Below, piece by piece: positions 1-6,314 of a stretch of DNA of 10,046 nt (position 1 is the stretch's first letter; the number at the start of each line of letters is the position of its first letter). A program made the position numbers and the translations under genes. Source of the stretch: VFZL01 sp046734915. Lineage in GTDB: Bacteria > Acidobacteriota > Vicinamibacteria > Vicinamibacterales > CAVVIG01. The notes under the pieces were generated by a model, which did no database searches, had not been told where the DNA came from, and saw nothing but the letters and a program-made list of their open reading frames with translations. Location of the stretch: contig JBKPSC010000206.1 of the NCBI GenBank assembly GCA_046734915.1, forward strand, positions 1 through 10,046. The letters run 5' to 3'.

Positions 1-16
1 ATTCGGAGATGACATC

Positions 17-1315
17 GTGAGAATCACGAAGGTACACGGCCGGGAGATCCTGGATTCCCGCGGGAATCCGACCGTTGAAGTCGAAGTCACGCTGGGCGAC
101 GGCGCCTGGGGACGGGCAGCGGTGCCGTCGGGGGCATCGACAGGCGAACGCGAGGCGCTCGAGCTGCGCGACGGCGACAAGAGCCGCTATGGCGGGAAAG
201 GCGTTCGGAAAGCCGTCGCGAACGTCAATGGCGAACTGGCGGCCAAACTACAGGGACGGGATCTCGACCAGCGTGCGCTCGATGCCGAAATGATTGCGCT
301 CGACGGTACCGCTACGAAGAGTCGATTGGGTGCGAACGCGCTGCTCGGCGTCTCGTTGGCGGCCCTTCGTGCCGAAGCGGCGTCCAAGCGGTTGCCTCTC
401 TACCGGCACATCGCGGATCTCTACAAGAACCGAACGCTGACAGTGCCTGTTCCGATGATGAACATCCTGAACGGCGGCGCTCATGCTGACTCGAGCGTCG
501 ACTTTCAGGAGTTCATGGTGATGCCCGTCGGCGTGACGTCGTTCGCCGAGGCGGTCCGGGCCGGCGCTGAAATCTTTCACGCGCTGCGTGGGATTCTGAA
601 AGGCAGGGGCCAGTCCACCGGCGTCGGCGACGAGGGCGGGTTCGCCCCGAACCTCAAATCGAACCAGGAGGCGCTCGACGTCGTGCTCGAAGCCGTCGGA
701 AAGACGGGCATGAAGGCAGGTCAGGACGTGTTCATCGCCCTCGACGTCGCCGCATCCGAACTCTGGGCCGGCGGGGGCAAGTACGTCTTCAAGAAATCTG
801 GCGAGCCAGATCGGACGTCCGAACAGATGATTCGGCTCTACGAAGACTGGCTGCGTCAGTATCCGATTGTGTCGATCGAGGACGGCCTCGGCGAGGGCGA
901 CTGGAGCGGCTGGCAAACGCTTACGAAGACGCTGGGATCGCGCGTCCAACTGGTCGGAGACGATGTGTTCGTCACTAACCCTGAAATACTGAAGCGCGGG
1001 ATCAGTGATGGTGTGGGCAACTCGGTGCTGGTCAAACTGAATCAGATCGGCACGGTCACCGAGACCCTCGATGCCGTGGCGATGGCCCGCGACGCCTCTT
1101 ACGCGACGATCATCTCGCATCGATCGGGCGAGACCGAAGACGCGACGATTGCCGACCTGGCCGTCGGCACGGCGGCGGGGCAGATCAAAACCGGATCGGC
1201 AAGCCGGACCGATCGCGTTTGCAAGTACAACCAGCTTCTCCGGATCGAAGAAGAGCTCGGTTCCAGTGCCACGTTCGCCGGCCGTGGCGCCATCCGCGCC
1301 TTGCGGTCGGCTTAG
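17..1315 (+). CDS. eno: Enolase (phosphopyruvate hydratase)
   Basis: Catalyses 2-phosphoglycerate to phosphoenolpyruvate in glycolysis; cytoplasmic and Mg2+-dependent. The 432-residue product is the usual bacterial length and opens with the typical KVHGREILDSRGNPTVEVEV segment. Family catalytic residues are all in place: His156 (GGAHAD), Glu165 (FQEFM), Glu206 (GDEGGF), Lys340 (LVKLNQ) and the loop His368-Arg369 (SHRSGETED). The Mg2+ ligands are Asp243 (ALDVAASE), Glu288 (IEDGL) and Asp315 (VGDD). The start is GTG at 17, preceded by GGAG at 5-8; the translation from there matches the family N-terminus exactly. No promoter is visible in the 16 bases upstream, so transcription probably enters from outside the window. 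The phosphoglycerate mutase gene follows after 18 bases, so the two are probably co-transcribed. The assignment is essentially certain. Confidence 0.98.
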   Translation: MRITKVHGREILDSRGNPTVEVEVTLGDGAWGRAAVPSGASTGEREALELRDGDKSRYGGKGVRKAVANVNGELAAKLQGRDLDQRALDAEMIALDGTATKSRLGANALLGVSLAALRAEAASKRLPLYRHIADLYKNRTLTVPVPMMNILNGGAHADSSVDFQEFMVMPVGVTSFAEAVRAGAEIFHALRGILKGRGQSTGVGDEGGFAPNLKSNQEALDVVLEAVGKTGMKAGQDVFIALDVAASELWAGGGKYVFKKSGEPDRTSEQMIRLYEDWLRQYPIVSIEDGLGEGDWSGWQTLTKTLGSRVQLVGDDVFVTNPEILKRGISDGVGNSVLVKLNQIGTVTETLDAVAMARDASYATIISHRSGETEDATIADLAVGTAAGQIKTGSASRTDRVCKYNQLLRIEEELGSSATFAGRGAIRALRSA

Positions 1316-1333
1316 AGGAGAGGACGCGTCGCC

Positions 1334-2080
1334 ATGCATCGCGTCGTGTTACTGCGGCACGGGGAAAGCGTCTGGAACAAGGAGAACCGCTTCACCGGTT
1401 GGACGGACGTCGATCTGTCCGACGCCGGGCGCGGCGAAGCCGCCGCAGCCGGCCGCCTTTTGAAAGAAGGCGGTTACACGTTCGATCTGGCGTACACCTC
1501 AGTTCTGAAGCGGGCCATTCGAACGTTGTGGCTCGCCCTCGACGAGCTCGATCAGCTGTGGATTCCAGTGACGAAGAGCTGGCGTTTGAACGAACGCCAC
1601 TACGGCGCACTGCAGGGTCTCAACAAGGCCGAGACCGCAGCCAAGCATGGTGAAGCCCAGACGAAGATCTGGCGCCGCAGTTACGACATCCCGCCGCCGC
1701 CGCTGACCGTGGACGATCCCCGTCATCCCTCGCGTGATTCGCGATATGCGTCGCTTTCTCCGAACGAGCTGCCTCTCACCGAGTCGCTCAAGGACACGGT
1801 CGCTCGTTTTCTGCCGTACTGGCACGAGACCATCGCGCCAAGCATCATTTCGGGTCGTCGCGTCCTGATTGCCGCTCACGGAAACTCGCTGCGAGCGCTC
1901 GTGAAATATCTGGACGGCATCTCGGAGGCCGACATCGTCGAGCTCAACATCCCCACGGGTATTCCGCTCGTGTACGAACTGGACAGCGACCTCAAGCCTA
2001 TCAAGCACTACTATCTCGGCGACGCGGCCGCGGCGGCGGCGGCAGCGGCTCGAGTTGCCGATCAGACCGCACAAAAGTAA
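1334..2080 (+). CDS. gpmA: 2,3-bisphosphoglycerate-dependent phosphoglycerate mutase
   Basis: Interconverts 3- and 2-phosphoglycerate, the step before enolase. The product has 248 residues, as in the GpmA family. It carries the LLRHGES motif with the phosphohistidine His9 and Arg8, then FTGWTDVDLSDAG, Arg60, Glu87 in LNERHYGALQGLNK, and the second catalytic His182 in AAHGNSLRAL. The long insert around residues 110-150 (KIWRRSYDIPPPPL) separates the dPGM type from short phosphatase-like relatives. The Shine-Dalgarno AGAGGAGAGGA at 1314-1323 overlaps the enolase stop codon and lies 10 bases before the ATG, which suggests coupled translation. The C-terminal tail is unusual: residues 231-239 are nine alanines in GC-rich repeated codons, where family members normally have a mixed Ala/Lys tail that closes over the active site. 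A hairpin terminator follows about 35 bases after the stop. Confidence 0.97.
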   Translation: MHRVVLLRHGESVWNKENRFTGWTDVDLSDAGRGEAAAAGRLLKEGGYTFDLAYTSVLKRAIRTLWLALDELDQLWIPVTKSWRLNERHYGALQGLNKAETAAKHGEAQTKIWRRSYDIPPPPLTVDDPRHPSRDSRYASLSPNELPLTESLKDTVARFLPYWHETIAPSIISGRRVLIAAHGNSLRALVKYLDGISEADIVELNIPTGIPLVYELDSDLKPIKHYYLGDAAAAAAAAARVADQTAQK

Positions 2081-2102
2081 GCGGCGACAGCTTTTTCGAT
2101 CT

Positions 2103-2160
2103 CCAAAAACAAAACGAGCCGGCCTGCAAAAGCAAGCCGGCTCGGTTTCACTTCTCTTTT
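2103..2160. terminator. Bidirectional intrinsic terminator between convergent genes
   Basis: A 9-bp perfect stem pairs CGAGCCGGC (2115-2123) with GCCGGCTCG (2136-2144). After one mismatch it is extended by 3 bp (2125-2127 with 2132-2134), closing an AAAA loop. Downstream on the plus strand is a T-rich run ending in CTTTTTAG. Upstream is AAAAACAAAA, which read on the minus strand gives a TTTTGTTTTT tail directly after the stem. The hairpin therefore serves both the glycolytic genes (plus) and the 100-residue gene (minus). The minus-strand tail is closer to the consensus and should terminate better. Confidence 0.85.
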
Positions 2161-2187
2161 TAGCTATTTCTTCCGGTCGACGTTCCG

Positions 2188-2490
2188 CTACTCCACAGGT
2201 TCAGTCGTCTCGTCTGCGGCAATCCGCAGCGAGCGAAGGAACCGGCGGTCGTTGGCGGTCACTTCGAACGTGCGACGCGGTGCGACGACGCGTGCCGGAG
2301 TCGTCACCTTGGTCAGCGCCCCGGACTGTGAACGGTTCACGAACCCGACGACAGCCTCGAGCGTGACCTTCATCTCAAATCCGGCGGCGCGGGCCTTCTC
2401 CCGGCAGGCTTCAACCTGCGGGTTGTCGGCAACCGCTGCGGCAATCGCGTCGGCCAGCTCTCGTGCGAACCGGTTGACGACGTCGTCCAT
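2188..2490 (-). CDS. Conserved-looking small protein of unknown function (100 aa)
   Basis: I do not recognise a named family. The ATG at 2490 is chosen over the longer open frame reaching 2757 because GGGAGGA lies about 8 bases upstream of it on the minus strand and a promoter ends about 75 bases upstream. The product begins MDDVVNRFARELADAIAAAV, a likely amphipathic helix, followed by a second charged helix (about 24-40). The middle (41-78) looks beta-rich, with KVTLEAVVGFVNR and a basic ARVVAPRRTFEV stretch. The C-terminus holds TANDRRFLRSLRIAADE and ends acidic. There is no signal peptide or membrane segment, so it is probably cytosolic. It stands alone between its own promoter and the shared terminator, so it is a single-gene unit. 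Its coding reality is supported by promoter, ribosome site, terminator and sensible composition rather than by homology. Confidence 0.75.
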   Translation of the reverse strand: MDDVVNRFARELADAIAAAVADNPQVEACREKARAAGFEMKVTLEAVVGFVNRSQSGALTKVTTPARVVAPRRTFEVTANDRRFLRSLRIAADETTEPVE

Positions 2491-2566
2491 TGTTGTTCCT
2501 CCCGAGGTCCGCCGTGGCTCGATGCGCCAGCCGCCATCCCGACCATGCCGACGACAGCCGAGTACG

Positions 2567-2595
2567 AGTTTAAGGAACAGAGCCCGATGTGTCAA
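2567..2595 (-). promoter_or_regulatory. Sigma70-type promoter for the 100-residue gene
   Basis: Read on the minus strand, there is a perfect TTGACA -35 box (2595-2590), a 17-base spacer and a TAAACT -10 box (2572-2567; 4 of 6 consensus bases). Transcription would start near 2560, leaving a leader of about 70 bases before the ATG at 2490. The position fits the only minus-strand gene here. A consensus -35 with ideal spacing is unlikely by chance in DNA this GC-rich, but no experimental start site is known. Confidence 0.6.
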
Positions 2596-2729
2596 GCACT
2601 TACGGGGATCCTGCACCATGATGAGGCACGTTGTGCACGGCGGTGCCCGGCACCGACCGGCCCTGCATGGCCTCGAGCCGAGCGGTTCGCGGCGCAGTTC
2701 CGACTCCTGAGCCAGGGGGAGTCTCACCG

Positions 2730-2758
2730 CCCGACGGTCAGAAAGTCCACAGTACAAT
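2730..2758 (+). promoter_or_regulatory. Possible promoter of the mutase/ATPase operon
   Basis: TACAAT at 2753-2758 matches 5 of 6 bases of the -10 consensus. The -35 region is weak: CCGACG at 2731-2736 with a 16-base spacer shares only the central GAC. Transcription from it would begin around 2765. That is inside the first possible ATG (2757) and about 4 bases before the second (2769), implying a nearly leaderless message. No better plus-strand promoter was seen in 2596-2756. Confidence 0.25.
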
Positions 2759-4295
2759 GCCGGAATTCATGTCGGATCCGGGCCTGCCGGGCGAGTATCC
2801 GTTCACACGCGGCATCCAGCCGACCATGTATCGCGGCCGCCTGTGGACCATGCGCCAGTACGCGGGGTTTGGCGGCGCTTCCGAGTCCAACCTTAGATAT
2901 CGGTACCTGCTCTCTCAGGGCGTGAGCGGCCTCAGCGTCGCGTTCGACCTGCCCACACAGATGGGGTACGACTCCGATCACCCGCTGGCGCAGGGTGAGG
3001 TCGGTAAGGTTGGCGTCGCCATCGATTCGCTGGACGACATGGCGCGCCTCTTCGATGGGATTCCACTCGACCGCGTGTCGACGTCGATGACCATCAACGC
3101 GACGGCGGTCATCCTCCTGGCACTGTACGTCGCGGTCGCACGCCGGCAGAACGTCGACCCGGCGCGCCTGAATGGCACGATTCAAAACGACATTCTGAAG
3201 GAATACGTCGCTCGCGGAACCTACATCTATCCGCCGCGGGCGTCGTTACGCATCGTCACCGACGTCTTTGCTTATTGCGCCCGCGAACTGCCGAACTGGA
3301 ACACCATCTCGATCAGCGGCTACCACATCCGCGAGGCGGGCTCGACCGCCGTGCAGGAAGTGGGGTTTACATTCGCGCATGCCATCGCTTACGTGCAGGC
3401 TGCTGTCAATGCCGGGCTCGACGTCAACGCGTTCGGTCAGCGGCTGTCATTTTTCTTCAACGCTCACAATAACTTTCTCGAGGAGATCGCGAAGTTCCGG
3501 GCGGCTCGCCGTTTGTGGGCCCGAATCATGCGGGAGCGCTTCGGCGCGACCAATCCGCGGGCCCAGCAATTGCGGTTTCACACGCAGACGGCGGGCAGCA
3601 CGCTCACTGCGCAGCAGCCCGACAACAACATCGTCCGCGTCGCGTTGCAGGCGATGTCCGCAGTGCTCGGCGGAACCCAGTCGCTCCACTGCAACGGATA
3701 CGACGAAGCGCTCGCCCTGCCGACAGAGACCTCGGCACGGCTGGCCCTTCGCACGCAGCAGGTGATCGCTGCCGAAACAGGTGTGGCCAATACAGTCGAC
3801 CCGGTCGGCGGCGCTTACGCCATCGAGGCAATGACCGACTCCATCGAGCAGGCGGCCGAAGCGCTGATCACCCGCATCGATCGACTGGGCGGCACCATGG
3901 TGGCCATCGAAACGGGCATGATTCAGCGCGAAATCCAGGAATCGGCGTATCAGGCCCAGGTTGCCGTCGACTCTGGCGAAGCGACGGTCGTCGGCGTCAA
4001 TCGGTTTGCGGACCCGGGAGTGGAGTCCGCTCGCGCCAAAGTCGAGGTCTTTCGCGTGGACCCAGACATGGAACGTCAGCAGATTGAGCAGCTCCGCGCG
4101 ATTCGGGCGCGCCGCGATGCCGCCGCCTGGCAGCGGTCTCTGGACGCCGTCACGGAAGCGGCCCGGACCAACGCCAACCTGGTCGAGCCGATTGTGCACG
4201 CGGTCGAAGCGTTCGCAACCGTCGGCGAGATCTCCGACGCCATGCGGGCCGTGTTCGGCGAGCATGAGGAGACAGCGGCGCGCATCGATGCTTGA
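2757..4295 (+). CDS. Methylmalonyl-CoA mutase, large (catalytic) subunit
   Basis: The B12-dependent radical mutase interconverts (R)-methylmalonyl-CoA and succinyl-CoA in propionate, odd-chain fatty acid and branched-amino-acid breakdown. This subunit is the substrate-binding TIM-barrel half. Visible motifs (numbered from the ATG at 2757, 512 aa) are PGEYPFTRG (11-19), TMYRGRLWTMRQYAGF with Tyr25 (the Tyr typical of methylmalonyl-CoA mutases, replaced by Phe in isobutyryl-CoA mutase), GLSVAFDLPTQMGYDSDHP, NDILKEYVARGTYIYPPRASLR, ISISGYHIREAG with His190, and FHTQTAGSTLTAQQPDNN. It stops after the barrel and linker, so the cobalamin-binding domain must be a separate gene, which is absent here. 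Two-subunit homologues that I know have about 50 more N-terminal residues before PGEYPFTRG; these are missing and not found in any upstream frame. The start could instead be the ATG at 2769. Neither start has a good Shine-Dalgarno. The 3' end overlaps the next gene by 8 bases. Confidence 0.93.
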   Translation: MPEFMSDPGLPGEYPFTRGIQPTMYRGRLWTMRQYAGFGGASESNLRYRYLLSQGVSGLSVAFDLPTQMGYDSDHPLAQGEVGKVGVAIDSLDDMARLFDGIPLDRVSTSMTINATAVILLALYVAVARRQNVDPARLNGTIQNDILKEYVARGTYIYPPRASLRIVTDVFAYCARELPNWNTISISGYHIREAGSTAVQEVGFTFAHAIAYVQAAVNAGLDVNAFGQRLSFFFNAHNNFLEEIAKFRAARRLWARIMRERFGATNPRAQQLRFHTQTAGSTLTAQQPDNNIVRVALQAMSAVLGGTQSLHCNGYDEALALPTETSARLALRTQQVIAAETGVANTVDPVGGAYAIEAMTDSIEQAAEALITRIDRLGGTMVAIETGMIQREIQESAYQAQVAVDSGEATVVGVNRFADPGVESARAKVEVFRVDPDMERQQIEQLRAIRARRDAAAWQRSLDAVTEAARTNANLVEPIVHAVEAFATVGEISDAMRAVFGEHEETAARIDA

Positions 4296-5265
4296 AGTCT
4301 CGCATCTCACCACGGTCTTCGATCTGCCTTCTGGTCCGGCGCCAGCCGTCAACGACGTGAGCTTCGAGGTGCGTGCCGGGGAAACACTCGGCCTCGTCGG
4401 AGAGTCGGGCAGCGGCAAGTCGGTGACCGCCATGTCGATCTTGCGCCTGGTCCAGCCCCCCGGACGCATCGCGTCTGGCAGGATTCGATTCAAGGGCCGT
4501 GACCTGCTGAGCCTCACGGAGCGCGAGATGCGCGAGGTGCGCGGTGCCGAGATCGCCCTCATCTTTCAGGAGCCGATGTCGGCGCTGAATCCGGTCTTCA
4601 CCGTCGGCGATCAGATCGCCGAGGCGCTGCTGGTTCACGGGCTGGCGACGCGCCGCGAGGCCCGGGACCGCGCAGTGGCGCTCCTGGAGTCCGTTCAGAT
4701 CGAGAACGCGGCCGCCCGCGTTCGGAGTTACCCGCATCAGCTGTCCGGAGGACAGCGTCAGCGCGTGATGATCGCGATTGCTTTGGCCTGCCGGCCGGCC
4801 CTGATCATCGCCGACGAGCCGACAACGGCGCTCGACGTCACCATCCAGGCGCAGATCCTGGACCTGCTGCGCGAGATGAAAGCCGCGTATCATCTCTCAC
4901 TGCTGCTCATCACCCACGATCTCGGCGTTGTCGCTGAAACAGCAGACCGTGTCGCGGTCATGTATGCCGGGCGCATCGTCGAGCACGGGCCCGTGCGGGA
5001 CGTGCTTCGGCATCCGCAGCATCCCTACACGCGCGGGCTGTTGGCGTCGATGCCCACGCGGACACCCGGGCGCCTTCACACCATCGAGGGCTCCGTGCCG
5101 CGGCTTGGTGAGCTGCTTCCAGGTTGCGTGTTCTCCCCGCGGTGTCCGGATCGCTTCGCGCCTTGCACAACGCACGTGCCGCCGGACTACGTGGTCGGCG
5201 ATTCGCACGGCGCGCGGTGCTATCTCCATCAGGACAGACCGACGGCTCACAATGGCGCTCGTTGA
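4288..5265 (+). CDS. Peptide/nickel-type ABC transporter ATPase (DppD/OppD class)
   Basis: One of two cytoplasmic ATPases that normally power a dipeptide/oligopeptide importer of the Dpp/Opp family. The 325-residue product has Walker A GESGSGKS (38-45), Q-loop Gln94 (IFQEPMSALNP), signature LSGGQ (152-156), Walker B LIIADE (172-177) and H-loop His210 (LLITHD). The C-terminal oligopeptide-transporter domain follows, with HPYTRGLL. It includes four cysteines (280, 286, 293, 311) in the GCVFSPRCP region; in at least one characterised DppD the equivalent cysteines bind a [4Fe-4S] cluster. The ATG at 4288 is chosen because MLEVSHLTTVF is the usual family opening; it overlaps the mutase stop by 8 bases, with GAGGAGA about 15 bases upstream. 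The second ATPase overlaps its 3' end. Its substrate cannot be told, because no permease or binding protein is nearby. Confidence 0.95.
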   Translation: MLEVSHLTTVFDLPSGPAPAVNDVSFEVRAGETLGLVGESGSGKSVTAMSILRLVQPPGRIASGRIRFKGRDLLSLTEREMREVRGAEIALIFQEPMSALNPVFTVGDQIAEALLVHGLATRREARDRAVALLESVQIENAAARVRSYPHQLSGGQRQRVMIAIALACRPALIIADEPTTALDVTIQAQILDLLREMKAAYHLSLLLITHDLGVVAETADRVAVMYAGRIVEHGPVRDVLRHPQHPYTRGLLASMPTRTPGRLHTIEGSVPRLGELLPGCVFSPRCPDRFAPCTTHVPPDYVVGDSHGARCYLHQDRPTAHNGAR

Positions 5266-6130
5266 GGTGTCGCACCTCGTCAAGCATTTCACACCTGGAA
5301 CCGGCCTGATCCGTCGCGGTACCACCGTCAAGGCGGTGGACGACGTCAGCTTCACGGTTGAAGCGGGTGAGACGTTCGGCCTCGTCGGCGAGTCCGGCAG
5401 CGGCAAGACCACGACGGGGCGCTGCGTGCTCCGGCTGATAGCGCCGACGTCGGGCTCAATCCGATTCAAGGGCGAGGACGTCCTGTCGTTCTCGCGGCGC
5501 CGCCTGCGCGAGGCCCGGCGCGACATGCAGATCGTGTTTCAGGATCCGTACTCTTCGCTCAATCCACGCATGCGGGTGCGGGATATCGTCGAAGAACCGC
5601 TCATCATCCACGGCCTCGGCAGCCGATCGACCCGCCGCGAACGCGTGGCTGAGCTGTTTCAGCTCGTTGGTCTCGATCCAGCGCATCTCCTGCGCTATCC
5701 GCACGAATTCAGCGGCGGACAGCGCCAACGAATTGGCCTTGCGCGAGCGCTCGCTCTGAATCCGTCGTTTCTCGTCCTTGACGAGCCTGTGTCGGCGCTG
5801 GATCTGTCAATTCAGGCGCAAGTGGTCAACCTGCTGATGGATCTGCAACAGCAGCTCCGACTGACCTACTTGTTCATCGCGCATGATCTGCGGCTGGTCG
5901 AACACATCTGCAGTCGCGTGGCGGTCATGTATCTTGGCCGCATCGTCGAGATGGGCCCGACACCGGCGCTTTTCGACGCGCCGCAACACCCCTACACCCG
6001 CGCGCTGCTGTCCGCCATCCCGGCAGCCGATCCCGACGCGCCCCGCGAGCGGGTGATGCTCGATCCGGCGACGGTCAACCGCGAGGCGGCCCTTGTTCAA
6101 GTCGCCGAGGGGCATTACGCCGCAATTTAA
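5252..6130 (+). CDS. Peptide/nickel-type ABC transporter ATPase (DppF/OppF class)
   Basis: Partner ATPase to the upstream DppD-like protein; the two are expected to form the asymmetric nucleotide-binding pair of a Dpp/Opp importer. The product has 292 residues. It has Walker A GESGSGKT (46-53), Gln97 in VFQDPYSSLNP, signature FSGGQ (153-157), Walker B LVLDE (174-178) with the following PVSALD, and His211 (IAHD). The insert TPGTGLIRRGTTVKAVDDVSF near residues 14-34 is typical of the F-type partner. The C-terminus is short: after HPYTRALL it ends ...EGHYAAI and lacks the cysteine-rich segment of its partner. This looks like a natural short form, because no cysteine-rich continuation exists in another frame beyond the stop. 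The ATG at 5252 overlaps the preceding gene by 14 bases, so translation is probably coupled. The inverted repeat begins at the base after its TAA stop. Confidence 0.95.
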   Translation: MALVEVSHLVKHFTPGTGLIRRGTTVKAVDDVSFTVEAGETFGLVGESGSGKTTTGRCVLRLIAPTSGSIRFKGEDVLSFSRRRLREARRDMQIVFQDPYSSLNPRMRVRDIVEEPLIIHGLGSRSTRRERVAELFQLVGLDPAHLLRYPHEFSGGQRQRIGLARALALNPSFLVLDEPVSALDLSIQAQVVNLLMDLQQQLRLTYLFIAHDLRLVEHICSRVAVMYLGRIVEMGPTPALFDAPQHPYTRALLSAIPAADPDAPRERVMLDPATVNREAALVQVAEGHYAAI

Positions 6131-6314
6131 TCGTTGGTCGTTGGTCACAGTCGCTTAGTCGGCCGTAGTTGCCCTGCCGTGCACGCGCAATTCGTCGAGG
6201 CTTCGCGCGATCACGACGATGACCGAGCACGACTCGTGCCGTCAGGAGCAAATGGTCACGACGAGGACCAACGGCCGGAACGAACGACTAACGACTGGGA
6301 CTGACGACCAACGA
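6131..6314. repeat. Inverted repeat filling the gap between convergent stop codons
   Basis: The left arm 6131-6161 pairs with the right arm 6285-6314: 27 Watson-Crick and 2 G-U pairs, one mismatch (6147/6298) and one bulged base (6154). GGCCGT (6161-6166) can pair further with ACGGCC (6271-6276). The arms are degenerate 7-base units of the type TCGTTGG/TCGTTAG, read outward from each gene end. The arm ends lie directly against the TAA of the upstream gene and the TAG of the facing gene. A 6-base direct repeat CGCAAT lies just outside, at 6121-6126 and 6318-6323. The centre (6167-6270) holds only a 5-bp palindromic hairpin (6227-6239) and no credible gene. It could be a miniature transposable element, a repeated extragenic element, or a structure that blocks read-through between convergent genes. 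There is no T-run, so it is not a classical terminator. Confidence 0.85.

Noticed and set aside
1..20. End of a preceding gene overlapping the enolase start (TGA at 10-12 or 18-20)
   Set aside because: Only a few codons would be inside the window, so it cannot be told from chance.
248..1339. 363-codon open frame on the minus strand opposite enolase
   Set aside because: It lies wholly antisense to a certain gene, has Arg/His-rich composition typical of reverse frames in high-GC DNA, and no recognisable motif.
2631..2756. 42-residue N-terminal extension of the mutase
   Set aside because: It shows no family similarity (rich in Pro, Arg, Ser), has no suitable ribosome site, and does not supply the missing N-terminal arm.
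3447..4562. 371-codon open frame on the minus strand opposite the mutase and first ATPase
   Set aside because: It is antisense to two well-supported genes, spans their junction, and its translation has no family features.
6131..6314. Lost cysteine-rich C-terminus of the second ATPase through frameshift or insertion of the repeat
   Set aside because: The protein ends in EGHYAAI, a plausible natural end for short F-type ATPases, and no frame after the stop encodes a GCxFxxRCP segment.
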